A stretch of 39,227 nucleotides of DNA from CAWHOW01 sp050013795 (GTDB lineage: Bacteria > Bacteroidota > Bacteroidia > Bacteroidales > CG2-30-32-10): positions 1 to 39,227 of the forward strand of contig JBEKEO010000008.1 in assembly GCA_050013795.1 (NCBI GenBank), in the 5' to 3' direction. The translations under genes and the position numbers were made by a program. Within the stretch, counting starts at the first letter, position 1. Each line of letters starts with the position of its first letter. Shown here piece by piece: positions 24,978 through 33,000 of the stretch. The notes under the pieces were generated by a model, which worked only from the letters and a program-made list of their open reading frames with translations, did no database searches and was not told the origin of the DNA.

Positions 24978-26909
24978 ATGAAAAAGCTGCTTTCCGGCGG
25001 ATATTATAAAACTTTTCTGCTAAGAATATTGTTTGCATTCCTGCTATTCACTCTTTGCAGGATATTGTTCTTTATTTTTAATTATGTCTATTTCAAAAAC
25101 GTTGGTTTCGGCGAATTCCTTCTGATATTATTTTATGGTTTAAGGTTCGATCTGTCAGCCATTATTGTTTGTTATTCTCCTTTTATCCTGTGGAGTATAT
25201 TTCCTTTTCATTTAAAATCATCTAATGTTTATCAAAAGGTTCTTTTCGCGGTCTATCTTATTTCAAGTACGGCTGTCCTTTTTGTCAGTCTGCTCGATTG
25301 CGGCTATTTCAGGTTTGAATTTTCACGCTCAACTGCTGATATTTTTAATATGATGAGTTTAGGTTCGGATGTTAAAGATCTGTTGCCTCAATACATTAAA
25401 GATTTCTGGTATCTGTTTCTGCTATTGTTTGCATTGATTGCATTTACAGCATGGTTTTTCTCAAGAACTAAGATAAGCAAGTTTAAGCAAATTGAAAAAG
25501 GGAAGCTATGGTATTATTATATAAAGGAGAGTTTGGTTTTTATTATTATTGCTGCATTTAGTATTATATGTTTTAGGGGAGGCTTCCAGTTAAGACCTAT
25601 TGATATAATGACTGCCGGAAAATATACTTCATCAAAAAACACTGCTCTTGTATTGAATACGCCATTTATGATTATTAAAACCATTAATAAATCAGGCGTT
25701 AGCAGCAACATTTATTTTGATGATAAGTCATTGAATAAAATTTATTCTCCCATTCATAACTATTCCAGCGATAATGTTTCAATGAAAAGGAATAATGTAG
25801 TAGTTCTTATTCTTGAAAGCTTTGGTAAAGAATATTTTGGCGAATTGAATAAAGATAATGGCGACAAGGATTATAAAAGCTTTACTCCTTTCCTTGATTC
25901 ACTGATAAGGGAAAGTCTGGTATTTACAAATGCATATTCAAACGGTAAGAGGTCAATTGAAGGGATACCGGCTGTTTTATCAGGCATACCATCTTTAATG
26001 AACGATGCATATATTACTTCAAAGTATTCAGGAGATAATATCAGCAGTATGGCAAGCATACTTAAAGATAAAGGATATGCCACTGCTTTCTATCATGGCG
26101 GGACTAACGGTACTATGGCTTTCGACAGTTATGCTAAAATGGCTTCTTTCGATAAGTATTATGGCAGAACTGAATACAACAATGAAAAGGATTATGATGG
26201 TAAATGGGGCATTTTTGATGAAGAGTTTCTCCAATTTGTTACGAGAAAATTTGATGAATCTACAAAACCTTTTTTAGCAGGCATTTTTACATTGTCTTCT
26301 CATCACCCTTATACAATCCCTGATAAATATAAAGGTAAATTTCCTACGGGACCATTGCCTATTCATCAAAGTATTGCTTATTCGGATTATGCTATCCGAA
26401 AGTTCTTTGAAACTATGTCACACAAGCCCTGGTTCGACAGTACATTGTTTGTCATTACTCCCGACCATACATCCGAATCATTTTATCCGCAGTATCAAAC
26501 AAGAGTGGGAATGTATTCTGTTCCTATTATTTTCTATCAGCACAATAGCAAACTGAGAGGGAAAAACAGTACTATTACGCAGCAAATTGATATTATGCCT
26601 TCTATTCTTGACTTTCTGCATTATGATAAAAAGTTCTTTTCTTTTGGAGAGAGCGCTTTCGACAGTACCTCAATACATTATGCAATTAGTTATCTTAACG
26701 AGACCTACCAATTGATTTATGAGCACTATGCTTTTGTTTACGATGGCAAAACAGGCATTTCGCTATACGATATTGCAAAAGACAAGTTCCTTAAAAATAA
26801 TTTGCTTGCCAGCGAAACCGCAATTAGCAAAGAACTGGAAGAAAAGGCTAAGGCAATTATTCAGACATATAACCAGAGATTGCTGAAGAATAATATGATG
26901 GTTAAATAA
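24978..26909 (+). CDS. LtaS-type sulfatase-fold phospho-group transferase
   Basis: The 643-residue protein has about five N-terminal membrane helices (residues 5-220), then an extracytoplasmic alkaline-phosphatase-superfamily domain. Metal and active-site landmarks are Glu280 in LILESFGKEYF, a candidate nucleophile Ser326 in NGKRSIEGIP (where LtaS has Thr in GKTS), FYHGGTNGTMAFDSY, FDEEFLQFV, SSHHPYTIPDKYKG and Asp496-His497 in PDHTSES. Relatives transfer glycerol-phosphate or phosphoethanolamine from phospholipids onto surface glycans and release diacylglycerol. The ATG at 24978 is preferred to an upstream TTG, which lies in the promoter. A lipid kinase gene starts 15 bases after its stop, which fits recycling of the diacylglycerol. 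The acceptor is unknown. Confidence 0.88.
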   Translation: MKKLLSGGYYKTFLLRILFAFLLFTLCRILFFIFNYVYFKNVGFGEFLLILFYGLRFDLSAIIVCYSPFILWSIFPFHLKSSNVYQKVLFAVYLISSTAVLFVSLLDCGYFRFEFSRSTADIFNMMSLGSDVKDLLPQYIKDFWYLFLLLFALIAFTAWFFSRTKISKFKQIEKGKLWYYYIKESLVFIIIAAFSIICFRGGFQLRPIDIMTAGKYTSSKNTALVLNTPFMIIKTINKSGVSSNIYFDDKSLNKIYSPIHNYSSDNVSMKRNNVVVLILESFGKEYFGELNKDNGDKDYKSFTPFLDSLIRESLVFTNAYSNGKRSIEGIPAVLSGIPSLMNDAYITSKYSGDNISSMASILKDKGYATAFYHGGTNGTMAFDSYAKMASFDKYYGRTEYNNEKDYDGKWGIFDEEFLQFVTRKFDESTKPFLAGIFTLSSHHPYTIPDKYKGKFPTGPLPIHQSIAYSDYAIRKFFETMSHKPWFDSTLFVITPDHTSESFYPQYQTRVGMYSVPIIFYQHNSKLRGKNSTITQQIDIMPSILDFLHYDKKFFSFGESAFDSTSIHYAISYLNETYQLIYEHYAFVYDGKTGISLYDIAKDKFLKNNLLASETAISKELEEKAKAIIQTYNQRLLKNNMMVK

Positions 26910-26924
26910 TATCACATTAGCATT

Positions 26925-27806
26925 TTGGCAGCTAGAAAGAAAATATTATTCGTTATTAATCCAATATCGGGAATAGGCAGGCAAAGAACTATTGAGAAAG
27001 CTATTTCCAGGCATCTCGACTTTTCTTTGTACGAACATGAAATTGCATTTACACAATACCCTCATCATGCTGCTGAAATAGCAAAAAATGCTGCCGGCAA
27101 TAACTTTGAGGTTGTTGTTGCAGTTGGTGGCGATGGTTCTGCCAATGATATTGCAAACGGGCTACTAAACAGTAATACTGCGATGGGGATAATTCCTCTT
27201 GGTTCTGGCAACGGACTTGCACATCATCTTAAAATACCTTTCAGGATTTCAATGGCAATTAAAGTATTGAACAAATATAAACCCTCAAAGATTGATACTG
27301 CAACCATGAATGGCAAGCTTTTCATCAGCATTGCAGGTATTGGTTTTGATGCAATGGTGGCAGATAAATTTGCTCTGCAAAAGAGGAGGGGGTTCCGTAC
27401 ATATCTGTATTTAGTTATTAAAGAATTTTTCAAATACAAGCCTTCTGAATATATTATTGAAGCCAACGGCAATGTTTTCAAAACAAAAGCCCTTCTTATC
27501 AGCTTTGCTAATTCCGACCAGTTTGGGAATAATATAAGTATTGCACCCAAGGCTTCTATCAGTGATGGATATCTTGACCTGTGCATTATAAAGGAATTGT
27601 CTACACTGAAAGCAGTTCGCATTGCTCATAAATTCTTCCTTAAAAACATTGATTCGTCAAGGTTTGTAGAGACTATTAAAATTAAAGAAGCAAGAATTTC
27701 CTGTGATGACTTTATTCACAGTCATATTGATGGCGATGCTGATGAAAAAGTTACCGATGTTCATTTGCGCATCCAGCCAAAATCGTTGTTTATTCTAATT
27801 CCATAA
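26925..27806 (+). CDS. Diacylglycerol kinase family lipid kinase (YegS/DgkB-like)
   Basis: The 293-residue cytoplasmic protein carries the DAGK catalytic signature: INPISGIGR (residues 11-19), VAVGGDGSANDIANGL with GGDGS at 68-72, and PLGSGNGLA at 91-99. A GIGFDAMVA motif lies near 138, and the C-terminal half has IAPKASISDGYLDLCII and HIDGDAD. Members phosphorylate diacylglycerol or related lipids with ATP. The apparent start is TTG at 26925; no ATG is available before the conserved KKILFVINP. The 15-base gap to the sulfatase-fold gene implies one transcript, and the pair makes sense as lipid head-group transfer followed by conversion of diacylglycerol to phosphatidic acid. Confidence 0.9.
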   Translation: MAARKKILFVINPISGIGRQRTIEKAISRHLDFSLYEHEIAFTQYPHHAAEIAKNAAGNNFEVVVAVGGDGSANDIANGLLNSNTAMGIIPLGSGNGLAHHLKIPFRISMAIKVLNKYKPSKIDTATMNGKLFISIAGIGFDAMVADKFALQKRRGFRTYLYLVIKEFFKYKPSEYIIEANGNVFKTKALLISFANSDQFGNNISIAPKASISDGYLDLCIIKELSTLKAVRIAHKFFLKNIDSSRFVETIKIKEARISCDDFIHSHIDGDADEKVTDVHLRIQPKSLFILIP

Positions 27807-27854
27807 ATTCATCAGCGGATTCTTATTTATTATGGAAAAAAATTATCAGTTATT

Positions 27855-27943
27855 GATTTTCAACATTTGCCCCCGCCCTAAAGGGTGTGTTGAAAATCTA
27901 TTTGCTCCCTTCAGGGTTTGGGGCAAACAAATAGATTTTTCTG
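27855..27943 (+). repeat. Double-hairpin dispersed element, possibly acting as terminator
   Basis: GATTTTCAACA (27855-27865) pairs with TGTTGAAAATC (27888-27898). AAAATCTATTTG (27893-27904) pairs with CAAATAGATTTT (27928-27939), and a T run follows. The two stems share 27893-27898 and so cannot both form fully. TTTGCCCC (27866-27873) and GGGGCAAA (27920-27927) offer a third pairing that bridges them. It looks like a REP/MITE-type dispersed repeat and lies where the terminator of the lipid kinase operon is expected. Confidence 0.65.
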
Positions 27944-27982
27944 AAAAGTTTCATTAAGTAATCATATATTTATCCTCTTAAT

Positions 27983-28324
27983 ATGTCTAAAAAGAAAAAT
28001 GCCATAGGAATTGTTTATTCCACAAATCCTCAGTTCCAATATCAATATAAATCCAATAATGAACCTGCCACATTGCCACCTCAGCAACAGGACTTAAGGG
28101 TTTTTATTGAGAAAAAGCACCGCGGAGGCAAAACTGCCACCATAATTAAGGGCTATATCGGCAAGCATGAAGACATGGAAGAACTGGCAAAGCTGCTAAA
28201 AACCCGTTGTGGAGTGGGAGGGACGGTAAAAGATGGCGAAATTATCATACAGGGCGATTGCCGCGATAAAGTATTTGATATATTACTCTCCAAAGGATAT
28301 AAAGCCAAGAAAGCTGGGGCTTAG
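27983..28324 (+). CDS. yciH: SUI1/eIF1-family translation factor YciH
   Basis: The 113-residue protein has a basic, flexible N terminus and a SUI1 domain from about residue 37: LRVFIEKKHRGGKTATIIKG, HEDMEELAKLLKTRCGVGGT, VKDGEIIIQGDCRDKVFDIL and a lysine-rich end. These match bacterial YciH, the homologue of eukaryotic eIF1, thought to bind the small ribosomal subunit and discriminate initiation complexes. Length is normal. It stands between two repeat-bearing gaps and is not in an operon. No exact TAnnTTTG box was found; TATATTTA at about 27964-27971 is near. Confidence 0.93.
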   Translation: MSKKKNAIGIVYSTNPQFQYQYKSNNEPATLPPQQQDLRVFIEKKHRGGKTATIIKGYIGKHEDMEELAKLLKTRCGVGGTVKDGEIIIQGDCRDKVFDILLSKGYKAKKAGA

Positions 28325-28401
28325 ATTATTCAGAAGTTTAGGAGAAAGTGTCTAAAGTTTACTAATTAAACCTAAAACTGTGGTAAGTTATTGTCAAATT
28401 G

Positions 28402-28422
28402 CCTGCCTTGCCGGTAGGCAGG
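28402..28422. repeat. REP-like palindrome, copy 2
   Basis: CCTGCCT (28402-28408) and AGGCAGG (28416-28422) flank TGCCGGT. The same outer arms occur at 8475-8493. It sits just before the 21-bp array, as copy 1 sits before array I. Confidence 0.6.
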
Positions 28423-28458
28423 TGCTATATAAAGGCTTTTTCCTGCAAAAACTATGAT

Positions 28459-28857
28459 GTTTTTATATAATAATTGGTTTTTGTTATATAAGAATTTGCA
28501 ATTGTTATATATGAATTTGTTTTTCTGTATATATAATTTAAAATAGTGTATACATAATTTGTTTTTCTGTGCACATAATTTTGAATAGTGTATACACAAT
28601 TTGTTTTTCTGTATACATAATTTTGAATAGTGTATACACAATTTGTTTTTCTGTGTACACAATTTTCAATAGTGTATACAGAATTTGTTAAACACATAAC
28701 ACAATTTTCTTCACATAGCAGAGAAAATGTATGAATTATGACAGTTTATGATGTTTATAGCACAATAACTGTTGCGCATAGCACAGTAAATGTTATTATG
28801 ATTACAGTTAATGTTAAACATACTACAGTTTCAGCTTCACCTATTATAATTCATTAT
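28459..28857. repeat. 21-bp tandem array III (19 units, GTATAC cores)
   Basis: Nineteen consecutive 21-bp units run from 28459 to 28857. In the most regular part (28522-28689) they alternate between two types, giving a 42-bp higher-order period: one starts TTTCTGTRTACA and the other ATAGTGTATACA, each followed by an AATTTTG/AATTTGTT-like end. The palindromic core GTATAC, GTGTACAC or GTGCAC recurs at one phase. Downstream units decay toward ACAGTTAATGTT but keep the register. Open frames with 7- or 14-residue repeats result from the period. The rest of the 28325-28942 gap holds copy 2 of the REP-like palindrome and nothing else seen. Confidence 0.9.
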
Positions 28858-28942
28858 AGAATGGTTAGAGTTTAAGTAGTACATACACACCATACTGATA
28901 AAACCACCCTAAAATTACTTGCTTTTAAATGGGGGAAATGAG

Positions 28943-28950
28943 TATGTTTG
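28943..28950 (+). promoter_or_regulatory. -7 box of the 29007 gene
   Basis: TATGTTTG matches TAnnTTTG; CTTG lies 21 bases upstream. It is 56 bases before the ATG and 85 bases beyond the array. Confidence 0.5.
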
Positions 28951-29006
28951 TACTTATTAAATAAGGGGTAACAATTAATACACATACTTCCCATCAATCG
29001 GAAATT

Positions 29007-29933
29007 ATGAAACTAAAGGAACATTTCACTAGCCTTATCAACAAATTGCCATATGTAAGGGAACTTTACAGGAATAACCTTGAATATTTGGAGTTTAAAA
29101 GAAATTCACATTATCCTGCAGGGCATTTTTATTCTCCCATTGTTTCAGTCGACGATATTAAAAAACGGGAATCTGAAATTTGGAATAATGCGAGCAATGA
29201 TAGTATAACCTGGATTGACTTAAGAACAGAAGAGCAAATAAAACTGATAGAAAGTTTTACACCATTCTATAAAGAAATCCCTTTCAAGCCTGATGAGAAG
29301 CAAACTAATATAAGGTATCAATATGAGAATGGCGCTTATTCCTATACTGATGCTATTATTCTATATTCAATGATAAGGCATTTCAAGCCTGAAAGAATTA
29401 TTGAAGTAGGTTCGGGTTATTCATCTGCCGTTATGCTGGATACAAATGAATTATTCTTTGATAATAATATTGACCTGACTTTTATCGAGCCTAATCCCGA
29501 AATATTGTTTTCCCTTATGAAGGATGCTGATAAGAAATCAACTGCATTAATTCAAAGCAATGTTCAGTCAATCACGCTAGATAATTTTGAAAAGCTACAG
29601 AAGGGTGATATATTATTTATTGACAGCACTCATGTTGTCAAGACCGGAAGTGACGTAAATTATATATTATTTGAAATTTTGCCTTCGTTGCAAAGTGGAG
29701 TAATAATACAGTTTCACGATGTTTTTTATCCTTTTGAATATCCAAAGTCATGGGTGTACAAAGGGTATAATTGGAATGAGGCCTATTTCCTGAAGGCATT
29801 CCTTATGTATAATGATAAGTATGAAATTAAATTGTTTTCCGAATATATTCATAAGCATCATAAGGAAGCTTTTATGGATATGCCATTATGTTATGAAAAC
29901 ACAGGTGGTAATTTATGGTTAGAGAAAAAATAA
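29007..29933 (+). CDS. Class I SAM-dependent methyltransferase-like protein
   Basis: The 308-residue cytoplasmic protein has a motif I of the form IIEVGSGYSSAVML at residues 131-144. An acidic strand end follows (LTFIEPNPE), then DILFIDSTHVVKTGSDVNYI near 210 and a GVIIQFHDVFYPFEYPKSW stretch. These match the Methyltransf_24 group of Rossmann-fold methyltransferases, often found with surface polysaccharide or small-molecule genes. The N-terminal 100 residues are helical and unassigned. It is a single gene with its own -7 box. The substrate cannot be read from the sequence. Confidence 0.8.
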   Translation: MKLKEHFTSLINKLPYVRELYRNNLEYLEFKRNSHYPAGHFYSPIVSVDDIKKRESEIWNNASNDSITWIDLRTEEQIKLIESFTPFYKEIPFKPDEKQTNIRYQYENGAYSYTDAIILYSMIRHFKPERIIEVGSGYSSAVMLDTNELFFDNNIDLTFIEPNPEILFSLMKDADKKSTALIQSNVQSITLDNFEKLQKGDILFIDSTHVVKTGSDVNYILFEILPSLQSGVIIQFHDVFYPFEYPKSWVYKGYNWNEAYFLKAFLMYNDKYEIKLFSEYIHKHHKEAFMDMPLCYENTGGNLWLEKK

Positions 29934-30012
29934 CTGATAATCTTCACCCAATTATACCATACAATACATTAGCCTTTCAACAATTTAACCGTTAAACCAG
30001 TGTAAACTGTAC

Positions 30013-30020
30013 TATCTTTG
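30013..30020 (+). promoter_or_regulatory. -7 box of the DUF3857 gene
   Basis: TATCTTTG, 24 bases before the ATG at 30045. It overlaps an alternative TTG codon at 30018, which therefore cannot be the start. Confidence 0.6.
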
Positions 30021-30044
30021 CCAAAATTTTATTCCCTTCAGATT

Positions 30045-33000
30045 ATGAATCATTTTATTAAAAGCAGGATGAGTTTCGTATTGTCATTTTCTGCAATCAT
30101 TACGCTTATTCTAATAAATTCATATAGTTTAAAAGCCCAGACCGGTTGGGATAATATTAAAAAGAACGACAATATAACTGCTAAAAAAGAATTTATTGAA
30201 ACACTAAAAAAGGACAGCACAGAGATAAATGCATTATATGGAATGATTTACCTTGCCGAACTTGAACAGGATGATATTTCCTATGAAAAATTTACCAATA
30301 CCCTTATCAATAATCATAAGAGACCTGAACATTATCTTTTGTTTAACAACCAGTATGACGGTGATTATAATAAGCTTACACTTGCTCCTGATTCTGCACA
30401 AATAGCCACTACCGACCTTGCTGTGAAAAGAGCCGATGACCTTTTTACTAACCGCAAATTCGACGAGAGCAAGAAAGCATATGCAAATATAATCGGCGAT
30501 TATAACTGGTCGGTGACAGGCCCTTTTAAAAATATTTCCGGTTATGGATATGTGAAGGAATATGATATTGAAAAGGAAAAGTTCGATGCCGACAAAGCTT
30601 ATGAAAATGGCTATGGCCTTAGTTTCAAATGGCTCAACAGAAATATCCGCAATTACAACGGGGTAGTTAATTTTTCGGATAACCTTAACAATGATTATAC
30701 AGACGCCGTTTATTTTGCGAACACCTATATCACTGTTCCTGAAACTGTGAAAGCCCAGTTCAGGATTGCACGTAACACACCTGTTAAGATATGGTTGGAT
30801 GATAACATTATCTTTCAAAATAAAGACAACACCAATTTCAGGTGGGATAACGAGATTGTAACGCTTACATTAACAAAAGGCGTTCATCATTTACTTGTAA
30901 AATGTGCCACACTTCCCAAAAATAGTGACAACAATAATTTCCTTTCCTATTACGATGGCGGGGGCTATCATTCATCCAATAATTATAATTTAGGAGATTT
31001 TGATATCAGTTCTTTATTTGGCAGTTTCTCTTATTTTGATGTACAGTTTGCCCTTCGAATCACCAGTATGGATGGGGTACTGATGAAAAATATACAATCA
31101 TCTTTCACAGGCAATTATTCGGCTTCAGCTGTTGAAGCAAAATCATATAGTAACGACCTTGTAGGTGTATTTAAGAAAGCCATTGACAAGAATTCTGGCA
31201 ACCAGATGATGAACTATTTTTTCCTGCTTAAAGCGTATATGCAAACGCAGCAAACTATCGACGGTGAAGAATATTTTGTAAAGCTATACAGGAAGAACCC
31301 TGATGTGCTTTTCTATAAATATCTCGCAGCAAAGATGTATGCAGTGAATGGCAAAAGCGAAAAGGCATACCTGATCCTTAATGATATTAATGAAGAGAAG
31401 ACACCCTTGTTTGCACTGATGTATGAAAACATTAACAAACTTGATAAGGATGCCGACGAAAAAGAATATTCCAAAAGGCTTGGCAATATGGATACGCTGT
31501 TCCCTTCCAACATGTCGGTTATCAAGGATATGATCTCTTATTATCAGAAGAAGGGCATGAACGATGAGAAGAAAAAGTATGTGAAAGATAAATTGGCAAA
31601 GTACCCTTCGTATAAGGAAGAACTAACCAAGTATCTTGAAGATGATAATTACAAACCTTACGACGACAAGCCCGAAACAGATAAAGAAAGAAAACAGAAA
31701 GCCAAAGAAGCCATTAACGACCTGAAAACGAAATTCGATGAATGGGATTACTCCACTGCTATTGCGCATTATAAGAATACCGACAAATCTGATAAGGCAT
31801 TAGGACTTTACAACGAGCTTATCTCCATTCAGCCTTATGTTATTACGCACAGAACGGATAAGGCAGATTACCTGTACACACTGGAAAAATACGACGATGC
31901 CATTACTGAATTAAATTCAGCCCTTTCCATGTCGCCTTATTCAACCAAGATAATGGAAACCCTTGGCGATATCTATTCTGACAAAAAGGATAAGGAAAAA
32001 GCCCTCGATTATTATAAACGTGTTCTGGTTACCAAATCATCGGATTACGACAGGAAAGCCATTGAAGAAAAGATAGAGAAGCTTCAGGAGAAAGATAATT
32101 TCAAAGATTATTTCACTACAAAATCATATAATGATATTTTGAAGGATGACGGCTGGAAGAATGCTTACAGCGATGATAAGTCGGTTGTGCTGATGTACAC
32201 CAAGGATATTATTCTTGACAAGCAAAAGACCACTCACCTCTTCCAGAAACTAATGGTGAAGATACTTACCGAAGAAGGCGCCAAAGTATGGACCGGCAGC
32301 GATTTCAGCTTTATGGGCGAACTGAACTTTGTTAAAGTTATCAAAAAGAACGGTGCTGAGATCAATCCCGACAAGCAGAACGGCTATGTAGTATTCAAGG
32401 ATCTTGAACCCGGCGACATCATTCAGATGGAAGGAAAATATTCAGGCAGCATTGAAAACGAGATCAAGGATGCTTTCTTCATGCTTAACTACCTGTCGTT
32501 CGATGTTCCCGTATATTATGCAAAAGTGGAAGTGATAGTTCCCGAGGACATGCCCTATAATTACGATTATCATAAAGTGCCCGATAACGTGGTGAAGAAA
32601 AAGGATAACGGCTACCAGTATTACACCTGGGAATTCAATAAGATTGCCAAAGCACAGGAAGAAGATGCTGTGTACGATAAGATAGATCCTTATGCCTACA
32701 TCTGGGGGACAAGCATTCCCAGCTGGAGCGAATTTGTTGAATGGTACAAGGAAAAGACCTACCGCAAGCTTGACCCTACTTACGAAGTAAAGGAAGTTCT
32801 TGACACCATCATCAAGCCCGGCATGACGCAGTTGCAGAAGGTAGAAGCCGTTTATAACTACATCACCTTAAAGATTAATTATTCTTATGTAAGCTTCCTG
32901 CAAAGCAATTACATTCCTAAGCGTGCAGGCTTAACTTGTTCTGCCGGTATTGGCGATTGCAAGGATGTGGCCACGTTGATGATTAGCATGCTCCGCTACC

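Noticed and set aside
28372..28697. Open frames with Lys/Cys/Tyr-rich 14-residue repeats on the minus strand of array III
   Set aside because: The repeats follow from the 42-bp higher-order unit and the frames overlap the REP-like palindrome; no promoter or signal peptide supports a gene.
28459..28857. CRISPR array
   Set aside because: Units are contiguous without unique spacers, and no cas genes are present.
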